Assembly (NCBI GenBank): GCA_958421275.1
Contig: CATZLI010000009.1
Span: 29,097 to 93,096 of the forward strand
DNA length: 64,000 nt
Direction: 5' to 3'
From: an uncultured Collinsella sp.
GTDB taxonomy: Bacteria > Actinomycetota > Coriobacteriia > Coriobacteriales > Coriobacteriaceae
Made by a program: the position numbers and the translations under genes. The notes beneath the pieces were generated by a model that was not told the DNA's origin, made no database searches, and saw nothing but the letters and a program-made list of their open reading frames with translations. The stretch's first letter is position 1; every line of letters begins with the position of its first letter. This document shows positions 29,042-36,122 of this stretch, one piece after another.

Positions 29042-29062
29042 CTCCCATCATTTGGTACGTCG

Positions 29063-29818
29063 CTATTTGCTAGCTTTCGACGAGCCACCGCTCGCCTTTT
29101 GATATTCGTCCTTAAAGGCCTTGAACATACCGCGCGTCTTGCCGAGCTGCTTGCCCAGCGCGCGACTGCCCTTGTCCACGGCGACCGAGCCCTTGTCATC
29201 GAGCACCTTGGCGCCCTTCTTGACCTTATCGCCCACCACGACGCTTGCCTCGGCAGCCTTTGCGGCGGCGCCGCCCGAATACCCGAGCGACTTGACCTCG
29301 TCCGAAACGATCATCGCGCCGTCCGCATAGCCGCGCAGCATCGTCGGCGGCATCTGCGTGTCGCCCACCAGCACACTCGAGGCAGTGCCGGCGGTCACGT
29401 AGAACGTCTGCACGATGCCCGAACGCGGCTTGAACTCCACATCCGAGCAATAGCCCACGACATCGCCCGACTCCGTGCGCACGTCCATGCCAACCCAGAT
29501 AATGCAATCGTCCAGGTTGATGTCGAGGCGCTTGGCCGCAGCGGCATCGTAGGTGCCCTTGACGTCGTCAACCGCGATGGCGCCCTCGTAGACGCCAATG
29601 GCATCGAGCGCCACAAATCGGTCGGGGCGCTCGATCATGCCCGCGATATCGGACTGGCGCACCATAAAGCCCACCACGCGCGTACCGCCCGGGGTAAAGA
29701 CCGGAAAGTGAATCTTGCCGAGCTTTTTAGGGCTGCGCGGCGTGCCGTCTTTTTTGGTGCGCTTATCCTCGGTAGGCTTGCGATAGATCTTGGCGCCGAC
29801 AAAATCCCCGGCGCGCAT
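29063..29818 (-). CDS. PRC-barrel domain protein
   Basis: 251 residues with two PRC-barrel-like modules (IHFPVFTPGGTRVVGFMV; MDVRTESGDVVGYCSDVEF) and a basic, Lys/Gly/Ser-rich C-terminal tail. No membrane segment or catalytic motif is visible. PRC barrels occur in RNA-processing and photosynthetic proteins and as general protein-binding modules, so no function is assigned. The first base of its start codon is shared with the stop of the upstream YtxH-like gene (29818), so the two are translationally coupled. Confidence 0.8.
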   Translation of the reverse strand: MRAGDFVGAKIYRKPTEDKRTKKDGTPRSPKKLGKIHFPVFTPGGTRVVGFMVRQSDIAGMIERPDRFVALDAIGVYEGAIAVDDVKGTYDAAAAKRLDINLDDCIIWVGMDVRTESGDVVGYCSDVEFKPRSGIVQTFYVTAGTASSVLVGDTQMPPTMLRGYADGAMIVSDEVKSLGYSGGAAAKAAEASVVVGDKVKKGAKVLDDKGSVAVDKGSRALGKQLGKTRGMFKAFKDEYQKASGGSSKASK

Positions 29819-30213
29819 TATGCCTCGGTCGAAGGCTCCGCGGCCTCGGCGTCGGCCTCGACGGCGTTCTCGACCACGACATCGGCGGCGGGCGTCACGT
29901 TACCGCCCGAGATGGCGTCGTTGAGCTGCTCGCGCAGCTGGTCCATGCGCTCGCGGGCAAGGTCAACCTTGGCACGCAGGTCATCGGTCTTGGCGTCGAC
30001 CATCGGGCCAAAATCGTTGACCGCAGCGCGGGCCTCCTCGGCACCGTGCTCGTAGGTGTCGCGCATGTTATCCCAGGCGTCATTGGCGATATCGGCAGCC
30101 ATGGCGCGGGTCTCGGCGCCCGAGCGCGGAGCCAGGGCAACGCCGATGATGGCGCCGGCGGCGGCACCGAAGAGCGCACCCGAGATAAAGTTGAAAGTCT
30201 TACCCATGTTCAT
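29818..30213 (-). CDS. YtxH-like small membrane protein
   Basis: 131 residues. The Gly/Ala-rich membrane segment near the N-terminus (NFISGALFGAAAGAIIGVALAP) is followed by RSGAETR and a long amphipathic helix (EARAAVNDFGPMVDAKTDDLRAK), the pattern of YtxH general-stress proteins. The function of YtxH is unknown; envelope stress is the usual association. It shares one base with the PRC-barrel gene. Two ATGs (30213 and 30207) lie behind AGGAGAGGA, and either could be used. Confidence 0.82.
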   Translation of the reverse strand: MNMGKTFNFISGALFGAAAGAIIGVALAPRSGAETRAMAADIANDAWDNMRDTYEHGAEEARAAVNDFGPMVDAKTDDLRAKVDLARERMDQLREQLNDAISGGNVTPAADVVVENAVEADAEAAEPSTEA

Positions 30214-30343
30214 TCCTCTCCTGCGGGCACCTCGGCGCCCACCGTTTGAATGCTGTCCATTATACCCGCAGCACAGCGCTTGCCGTCTTGCTCATCTGCG
30301 TACGGTAAAGGCGCAGGTACATGATGGTGATAAGCGGGTGAGC

Positions 30344-31189
30344 CTACTCCTGCGGCATGGCAGGCATGGCCACTGTAGCGCCCGGGTCCTCGCCGGCGCC
30401 GTCAACGAGCGGCAGCGCTCCCTCGCGCGCGGGGGCCACCGGAGCCGTCGCCGCGCCACCGTAGACGGCAGCGGGGGCCTCGTGGCTTTCGGCGGTCGCG
30501 CCCTCGGTATCGATTGCCTCCTGCGGCTCGTCGTCAAAGCTCGGGACGCCCTGGGGCTCCGCGGACTCGGGCTCGGAAGCCGCCTCGGCAGGCGCCTCGT
30601 CGACAGGATCGACGGCAGCCTCGGCAGGCTCGACGCCCTCGGCCGTGTCCCCGGCCTCGCCCTCGGCGTTCGCGGCGGCGACGGCCTCGTGCGGGTCCTT
30701 GCCCTCGGCCTCGGCACGCATGCCCAGCACCAGGTTGCGCAAACCCGCGACCGTACCGTCCACATCGGGAGCGGGCTGGTCGGCATGCAGATAGGCCCAA
30801 TCCATCATAAAGGTCGCCGAAGACAGCGCGCCGATGGCCAGCGCGTCGTCGGGACACGAAAGCTCGACCTCAAAGACACGCTCATCGTGCTCACTCACGC
30901 GGGTGCGGCCGCACGAAATGCTGCCGGCAAGCCCGGTCTCGTTCATGAGCTCGACCGTCACGTGCTCCAGCAGATGGCAAAGCTCGGTCTGGCCCATGCA
31001 GTCCTGGAATTCGCGACCGGAATCGCCCAGACACAGATGCTTGGCAATCGCGGGCACCAGGTAGTACACGCGCGCCGTAGCCTCGATGTCCTCCGAGGTC
31101 ATGAGCGGCACGCCGGGGTTCACCAGCACATGCGCGCAGATCTTGTCCTCGCTGACGGTGACCTTAAGGATGTTGAACAGGCCTGCCAT
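30344..31189 (-). CDS. Stand-alone cyanophycin-synthetase-N-like protein with acidic tail
   Basis: 281 residues. The first 150 contain ELCHLLEHVTVELMNETG, SISCGRTRV and VFEVELSCPDDALAIGALSS. From memory these resemble the N-terminal domain of cyanophycin synthetase and related Mur-ligase-like enzymes (LEHVALELQ, then SFGRTR). The ATP-grasp and ligase domains are absent. The remaining 130 residues are Ala/Glu/Pro-rich and probably disordered. GGGGAGAG lies upstream of the ATG. It follows the CNNM/CorC gene by 24 bases. A peptide- or glycan-binding adaptor is possible; no function is known. Confidence 0.65.
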   Translation of the reverse strand: MAGLFNILKVTVSEDKICAHVLVNPGVPLMTSEDIEATARVYYLVPAIAKHLCLGDSGREFQDCMGQTELCHLLEHVTVELMNETGLAGSISCGRTRVSEHDERVFEVELSCPDDALAIGALSSATFMMDWAYLHADQPAPDVDGTVAGLRNLVLGMRAEAEGKDPHEAVAAANAEGEAGDTAEGVEPAEAAVDPVDEAPAEAASEPESAEPQGVPSFDDEPQEAIDTEGATAESHEAPAAVYGGAATAPVAPAREGALPLVDGAGEDPGATVAMPAMPQE

Positions 31190-31213
31190 AACTCTCCCCT
31201 ACTCTTCCTCGCC

Positions 31214-32587
31214 CTACTCGTCGCCATCGTGCGGGTCCGCAAAACCCGCGTCCGACGCCGCCGGCTTATCTGCCGAGGACTCGGAATCCTTCTTATCGGT
31301 TTCGGCCGGAGCGATCACGCGAATGAGCGAGATGCGCTGGCCACGCATCGACTGCACCTTAAACTTGTACCCCGCAACCTCAAACACCTCTCCGATGTCG
31401 GGCACCGAGTCGCAAAGCTCCAAAATCCAGCCGGCGATGGTCTCATAATCATCGCTTTCCTCGAGCGGCCAACCAAGCTCAATCGCGTCATCGCACGAAA
31501 AACGCCCATCGACGAGCCACTCGCGGCGCGAAAGGCGCGTGAGGTACTTGTTGTCGGGATCGAACTCGTCCTCGATCTCGCCCACGATCTCCTCGACGAT
31601 GTCCTCGATGGTGATGATGCCGGCCGTGCCGCCGTACTCGTCCACGACCACCACGATCTGGTCGTGCGAGGTCTGCATCTCGGACAGCAGCGGCAGGATG
31701 TCCTTGGTGTCGGGCACAAAGGTGGCGTCGCGCAAAAAGTCGGCGATGGGCTGGTCGCCCTTGCCGTCGAGCGAAGGCTGGATCAGGTCCTTGATGTGCG
31801 CGATGCCGGCGACGTTGTCGGGATCCTCGTGATAGACGGGGATGCGGCTAAAGCCGGTCTGGCGCATGGCGGACAGCACGTCGGCGACCGTTTCGTCGTC
31901 CTCGCACATGGTGGTGTCCACGCGCGGCACCATGACCTCGCGGGCAACGGTGTCTCCCAGGTCGAAGATCTCGTGGATCATGCGCTTTTCCTCGTCGAGC
32001 AGATCGTCCTGCTCCGAGACCATGTATTTGATCTCTTCCTCCGAGACGTTTTGGCGGTCGTCGGCGCTCTTGATGCGCAGGATGCGGGCCAGGCCGTCGG
32101 AGCAGGCACCGGTCAGCCACACGAGCGGGCGGGCGATCTTTTGGAACACGGAGAGCGGTCCCACGACCTGCTTGGATACGCCTTCGGCATTAGCCAGGCC
32201 GATGCGCTTGGGCACAAGCTCGCCAACCACGATGGACACGAAGGCGACGGCGACGGTGATGATGACCGGCGCCAGGCCGCGCGCGATGGCGGAAAGCGGC
32301 GCGATGCCAAAGCTCATGAGCCACGTGGCAAGCGGGTCGGACAGGCTCGTCGAGGCGACGGCGGACGAGGCGAAGCCCACGAGCGTGATGGCGACCTGGA
32401 TGGTGGCGAGCAGCTGGTCGGAGTCGGCGGCCAGCTTAATGGCGCGCTCGGCGCGCTTGTCGCCTTCCTCGGCATCGTGCTCCAACACGGCGCGCTTAGC
32501 CGTGGTGAGCGCCATCTCGGACATGGAGAAGTAGCCGTTGATGAGGGTCAAAACGAGGGTGGTGATAAGGGAGATGGTTATGTCCAT
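31214..32587 (-). CDS. CNNM/CorC-family transporter (DUF21-CBS-CorC_HlyC)
   Basis: 457 residues. DUF21 membrane domain (about 1-190: TLVLTLINGYFSMSEMALTT, FASSAVASTSLSDPLATWL, VVGELVPKRIGLANAEG), a CBS pair (about 205-330: MVPRVDTTMCEDDETVADVL, VVVDEYGGTAGIITIEDIVE) and a C-terminal CorC_HlyC domain (about 360-435). Family members move Mg or Na across the membrane or export toxic ions. Together with the NRMT/MgtE-like pair at 24-27 kb this would be a second Mg-linked system in the window. The ribosome site is weak. Confidence 0.92.
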   Translation of the reverse strand: MDITISLITTLVLTLINGYFSMSEMALTTAKRAVLEHDAEEGDKRAERAIKLAADSDQLLATIQVAITLVGFASSAVASTSLSDPLATWLMSFGIAPLSAIARGLAPVIITVAVAFVSIVVGELVPKRIGLANAEGVSKQVVGPLSVFQKIARPLVWLTGACSDGLARILRIKSADDRQNVSEEEIKYMVSEQDDLLDEEKRMIHEIFDLGDTVAREVMVPRVDTTMCEDDETVADVLSAMRQTGFSRIPVYHEDPDNVAGIAHIKDLIQPSLDGKGDQPIADFLRDATFVPDTKDILPLLSEMQTSHDQIVVVVDEYGGTAGIITIEDIVEEIVGEIEDEFDPDNKYLTRLSRREWLVDGRFSCDDAIELGWPLEESDDYETIAGWILELCDSVPDIGEVFEVAGYKFKVQSMRGQRISLIRVIAPAETDKKDSESSADKPAASDAGFADPHDGDE

Positions 32588-32696
32588 CGGGAGTTTCTCG
32601 AACCTCCAAGATTCGGGCGTCAGGGTAAAACGTTGATGGCGGATACGGCAATTGTGCCGGCGCCCAAACGAGGACGCGGGCGCGCAGGCATGGTCG

Positions 32697-33380
32697 CTAG
32701 ATTACGAAAAGGATCACCGCCATGAACTGGAAGATGCTGCCGGCGAGCACCCACAGGTGAAACACGCTGTGCAGATAGCGCACGTTTTTGGCGATATAGA
32801 ACGGCACGCCCGCGGTGTAGCACACGCCGCCGACGGCGAGCAGGGCAAGCGCCACAGGGTTGAGCAGTGCCACGAGCTCGGGCAGCTTAAAGACAACGAG
32901 CCAGCCCATCAGCAGGTAGACCAGGCCGCTTACCCAGTGCGGTTGACGCTCACGCATAAAGCACTCGAGGGCGATGCCGATAATGGCGATGGCCCATACG
33001 GCAAAGAACAGCGCAGGGCCGCCGTCGTTTGCGAGCGTGATGAGGCAAAACGGCGTATAGCTGCCGGCTATGAGCAGGTAGATGCAGCTGTGGTCGATAA
33101 TGCGGAACACGCGCTTGGCACCCGCGGGCTGAATCGCATGGTAGAGCGTGGAGGCAAGGTATTCGAGGATAATGCTGACACCATAGACAATCGCCGCGGC
33201 CATGTGGGCCGGGCCTCCGCCGCGCAGGGCAGCGAATACGATCAGGAGCACCAGGCCCGCGATACCCAGCAGGCAGCCGACACCATGGGTGACGGAGTTC
33301 ATGATCTCCTCGCCCACCGTGTAGTGTGGAACGGCCGCGGTCTTGGGTCGCGGCTTAGAACTGTCGCTCGAATCGGACAT
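32697..33380 (-). CDS. Hemolysin III / PAQR-family membrane protein
   Basis: 227 residues with about seven membrane segments. It has the family signatures near the N-terminus (EEIMNSVTHGVGCLLGIAG), in the middle (YHAIQPAGAKRVFRIIDHSCIY) and at the end (HLWVLAGSIFQFMAVILFV), with the conserved His/Asp/Ser residues thought to bind zinc. Bacterial members are linked to membrane fluidity or metal homeostasis; haemolysis is not a safe assignment. ATG 33380 has GGAGG about eleven bases upstream. It stands 109 bases before the CNNM gene, in the same direction. Confidence 0.88.
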   Translation of the reverse strand: MSDSSDSSKPRPKTAAVPHYTVGEEIMNSVTHGVGCLLGIAGLVLLIVFAALRGGGPAHMAAAIVYGVSIILEYLASTLYHAIQPAGAKRVFRIIDHSCIYLLIAGSYTPFCLITLANDGGPALFFAVWAIAIIGIALECFMRERQPHWVSGLVYLLMGWLVVFKLPELVALLNPVALALLAVGGVCYTAGVPFYIAKNVRYLHSVFHLWVLAGSIFQFMAVILFVI

Positions 33381-33487
33381 GCCGGTTACATCCTCCAACG
33401 TAAAGAGTTCTCAACACTATATCAAAGCGTCTAGGTACGTGCGAAATTTGCACCATATGTGACCCTTTGTTTACCCATTCTTTGCTT

Positions 33488-33546
33488 GTTGACGCATCAA
33501 CGGCGAACGTCCATAATGCGCTTGCATTAAATGTTGATGTATTAAC
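33488..33546 (+). promoter_or_regulatory. Promoter with two palindromic operator-like sites
   Basis: TTGACG (33489-33494) and CATAAT (33512-33517) are 17 bases apart, a good sigma-70-type promoter for the hydrolase gene. GTTGACGCATCAAC (33488-33501) covers the -35, and GTTGATGTATTAAC (33533-33546) lies after the expected start of transcription. Both are near-palindromes of one consensus, GTTGAYGYATYAAC, 45 bases apart. Confidence 0.75.
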
Positions 33547-33566
33547 ATCTTATAGGAGAATACCGC

Positions 33567-34532
33567 ATGGCTCAAAACGCACGTTCCCATCGAAAGCTCA
33601 AGATAGCCGGCATCGTTGCACTGGTGGTTGTCGTTGCGCTGCTCGGATTTGCCGGCAACTTTCTGTTTGACTTCGCGCTGAATCCCCGCGCGCCATACAC
33701 CATGAAGATGATGCAGGATAGCAAGAACGACAAAGAAGGTGAGCAGCCGGATGCCGAGGGAACCGAGGCGCGGGCATGGTTTAAAGAGAATCGCGAGAGC
33801 AGCAGCCTTACCGCAGATGACGGAACCGAGCTCGCCGCTTGGTATTTTGCCGCCTCGGAGAACACCCACGATTACGCCGTCTGCCTGCATGGATATACCA
33901 ACGAGCCCATCGGCATGGCCCGATACGCCAAGCGCTTCCACGACCGCGGCATGAACGTGCTCGCGCCTGCCGCCCGCGCCCACGAGCGCTCCGGCGGCGA
34001 CTATATCGGCATGGGCTGGCCCGAACGGCTCGATGTCGTTGCATGGATTGAGCGGATTGTTCAGGCTGACCCCGAGGCGCGCATCCTGGTCTTTGGCGAG
34101 TCGATGGGTGCGGCAACCGCCATGAACGTCGCGGGGGAATCTCTGCCCGCAAACGTGAAATGCATTATCGAGGACTGCGGTTATACGAGTGTTTGGGACG
34201 AGTTTTCTCTGCAGCTCAAGGACGTGTTCGGCCTGCCCAGCTTTCCTTTGCTCGATGTAGCAAACTTGGTGTGCAACGTGCGCGCGGGCTACGACTTTCA
34301 TAAGGCGAGCAGTGTGGAGCAACTCGAGCACGCAACGGTTCCCATGCTGTTTATCCACGGCGACCAGGACACCTTTGTGCCGTACGACATGCTCGACCAA
34401 AACTACGACGCGTGTGCCAGCAAAGTCAAGCAAAAGCTCACCATCCATGGCGCCACCCACGCCAAGAGTGCGCAAGTTGACCCCGAGCTCTACTGGAACA
34501 CAGTCAACAACTTCCTCGACGAGTATTTTTAG
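33567..34532 (+). CDS. Membrane-anchored alpha/beta hydrolase
   Basis: 321 residues. One N-terminal membrane segment (IAGIVALVVVVALLGFAGNF), then an alpha/beta hydrolase fold with LHGYTNEP at the oxyanion site, the nucleophile elbow FGESMGAATAM (Ser), the acid in HGDQDTFVP and the base in HGATHAKS, so the triad is complete. It resembles the YkrX/BEM46 'alpha/beta hydrolase superfamily' group acting on lipids or small esters at the membrane. The substrate is unknown. GGAG lies upstream of the ATG, behind a strong promoter with two operator-like palindromes, so the gene is likely repressed under some conditions. Confidence 0.88.
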   Translation: MAQNARSHRKLKIAGIVALVVVVALLGFAGNFLFDFALNPRAPYTMKMMQDSKNDKEGEQPDAEGTEARAWFKENRESSSLTADDGTELAAWYFAASENTHDYAVCLHGYTNEPIGMARYAKRFHDRGMNVLAPAARAHERSGGDYIGMGWPERLDVVAWIERIVQADPEARILVFGESMGAATAMNVAGESLPANVKCIIEDCGYTSVWDEFSLQLKDVFGLPSFPLLDVANLVCNVRAGYDFHKASSVEQLEHATVPMLFIHGDQDTFVPYDMLDQNYDACASKVKQKLTIHGATHAKSAQVDPELYWNTVNNFLDEYF

Positions 34533-34576
34533 GCGAATAGCACGGTTTACTGGTCTATCTGACCCCCTAGCACTTC

Positions 34577-34618
34577 CGAAAAGCCGCTCGTGGACGCTGT
34601 GCCCACGGGCGGCTTTTG
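34577..34618. terminator. Bidirectional terminator
   Basis: GAAAAGCCGC-type and GCGGCTTTT-type arms form a ~16-bp stem ending in TTTTGCT on the plus strand and TTTTC on the minus strand. It lies between the convergent hydrolase and DUF362 genes. Confidence 0.85.
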
Positions 34619-34664
34619 CTAACGTTGCGCTACAAAGGCGCTTGTTTTGTCCAATAGCTAGGGG

Positions 34665-35870
34665 CTACTTAACCTCGATGAGCTCGTACTTGCTCGTGCC
34701 CAGGCCGATCTTCTCGGCGTGTGCGATACAGGTGCGCCAATCGGTGTCGGGATGCGTGATGCAGAAGGGGTCCTTGGCCTGATCGCCCTCCAGATGCTCG
34801 TGGTTGTGCTCCATCTTGGCCGCGCTATCGGTAAGCTCGGTGTTGGGCAGCGGCTCGGATGCCATGACGGCATCGGCACAGGCCTGGTCGATGGCAACCG
34901 GGTCGAAGCTCGCGAACATGCCGATATCGTTGACGATGGGCGTGTCGTTTTCGGGATGGCAGTCGCAGTTGGGGCTAATGTCCATGGCGAGCGAAATGTG
35001 GAAGCTCGGGCGGCCGTCGACGACGGCCTTGGTGTACTCGGCGATCTTACAGTTGAGCACGTCGGCCGCGGCGTCATAGCCGGGCTTGATGGCGTCCTGG
35101 TTGCACACGCCGATGCAGCGGCCGCAACCCACGCAGCGATCGTGGTCGATGGCGGCCACGTGGACCGTGCGGGTGTTACCGTTGGCAAGCTCGCGCTCGC
35201 GGGTGTCGTCAAACGAGATAGCGTTGTGCGCACAGACCTTTTCGCAGGCACGGCAGCCAACACAGTGCTCGGTCGCGACGTTCGGCTTGCCGGCGGCATG
35301 CTGCTCCATCTTGCCGGCACGGCTGCCGCCTCCCATGCCCAGGTTCTTCATGGCGCCGCCAAAGCCGGCCTGCTCATGGCCCTTAAAGTGGGTGAGGCTG
35401 ATCACGATATCGGCGTCCATGAGAGCCTGACCGATCTTGGCCTCGCGCACGTACTCGCCGCCCTCGACCGGGACGAGTGCCTCGTCGGTGCCCTTGAGGC
35501 CGTCGGCGATGATGATCTGGCAGCCCGTGGCATACGGGGTAAAGCCGTTCTGATAGGCGGTATCGATGTGCTCGAGCGCGTTTTTGCGGCTACCCACATA
35601 GAGCGTATTGCAGTCGGTGAGGAAGGGCTTGCCTCCCAGCTCCTTCACGACATCCGCGACGGCGCGGGCGTAGTTGGGGCGCAAAAAGCTCAAATTGCCC
35701 AGCTCGCCAAAGTGAATCTTGATGGCGACGAACTTGTTCTCAAAGTCGATCTGCTCGATACCGGCGTGACGGATGAGGCGCTTGAGCTTGTCGAGCTGGC
35801 TCTCGCGAGCATGCGTGCGCAGGTTGGTGAAGTACACCTTAGCGGGTGCTGCGGGTGCAGTTGCGGTCAT
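34665..35870 (-). CDS. DUF362 protein with two [4Fe-4S] clusters
   Basis: 401 residues. The DUF362 core (about 40-200: IKIHFGELGNLSFLRPNYA, VISLTHFKGHEQAGFGGAMK) is followed by two ferredoxin motifs, CVGCRACEKVCAHNAI and CVGCGRCIGVC, and a late CDCHPENDTP segment. Members are iron-sulphur proteins common in anaerobes. Their partners are not known; electron transfer or cluster-dependent maturation is assumed. It is a single gene flanked by a terminator and a block of REP-like repeats. The ATG follows a short AT-rich leader without a strong ribosome site. Confidence 0.88.
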   Translation of the reverse strand: MTATAPAAPAKVYFTNLRTHARESQLDKLKRLIRHAGIEQIDFENKFVAIKIHFGELGNLSFLRPNYARAVADVVKELGGKPFLTDCNTLYVGSRKNALEHIDTAYQNGFTPYATGCQIIIADGLKGTDEALVPVEGGEYVREAKIGQALMDADIVISLTHFKGHEQAGFGGAMKNLGMGGGSRAGKMEQHAAGKPNVATEHCVGCRACEKVCAHNAISFDDTRERELANGNTRTVHVAAIDHDRCVGCGRCIGVCNQDAIKPGYDAAADVLNCKIAEYTKAVVDGRPSFHISLAMDISPNCDCHPENDTPIVNDIGMFASFDPVAIDQACADAVMASEPLPNTELTDSAAKMEHNHEHLEGDQAKDPFCITHPDTDWRTCIAHAEKIGLGTSKYELIEVK

Positions 35871-35965
35871 AGTTATATCCCCTCGGTCTATATGGCGTTA
35901 CAGACATAGAGGATGGTACCCGCTGAAGCGGGGTTAATGTCAAGCACGGCGCCCAGTCATTGGGT

Positions 35966-35992
35966 AGTCATTGGGGACAGACTTAAATGACT
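35966..35992. repeat. REP-like palindrome, AGTCATT arms
   Basis: AGTCATT (35966-35972) and AATGACT (35986-35992) flank a GGGGACAGACTTA core. It is the first of a row of related units in the 250-base gap 35871-36120, which holds no gene. Confidence 0.75.
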
Positions 35993-35998
35993 GAAACC

Positions 35999-36025
35999 AC
36001 TCATTGGGGACAGACTTAAATGAGT
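35999..36025. repeat. REP-like palindrome, ACTCATT arms
   Basis: It has the same core as the unit at 35966, but the arms are ACTCATT and AATGAGT. The G-to-C change in one arm is matched by C-to-G in the other. Confidence 0.75.
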
Positions 36026-36032
36026 GCCGCCA

Positions 36033-36087
36033 GGGACAGTCCTTGCCGGCCCGGCCAGCGAGCCGGCGAATCGGCAAAGACCGTCCC
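36033..36087. repeat. Inverted repeat, GGGACAGTCCTTGCCG arms
   Basis: GGGACAGTCCTTGCCGGC (36033-36050) pairs with a right arm ending CGGCAAAGACCGTCCC (to 36087) with few mismatches. It lies between REP-like units and may be a larger family member or a terminator for the convergent side. Confidence 0.65.
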
Positions 36088-36095
36088 CGATGACT

Positions 36096-36122
36096 AGTCG
36101 TTTAAGAACGTCCCCGATGACT
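36096..36122. repeat. REP-like palindrome at the FtsX gene's 3' end
   Basis: An inverted copy of the AGTCATT-type unit (core GAACGTCCCC) overlapping the stop codon of the permease gene at 36121. Confidence 0.7.

Noticed and set aside
30056..32725. An 889-codon open frame on the plus strand across four minus-strand genes
   Set aside because: It crosses several recognised genes and their gaps and has Arg/His-rich low-complexity composition, as expected for an antisense frame.
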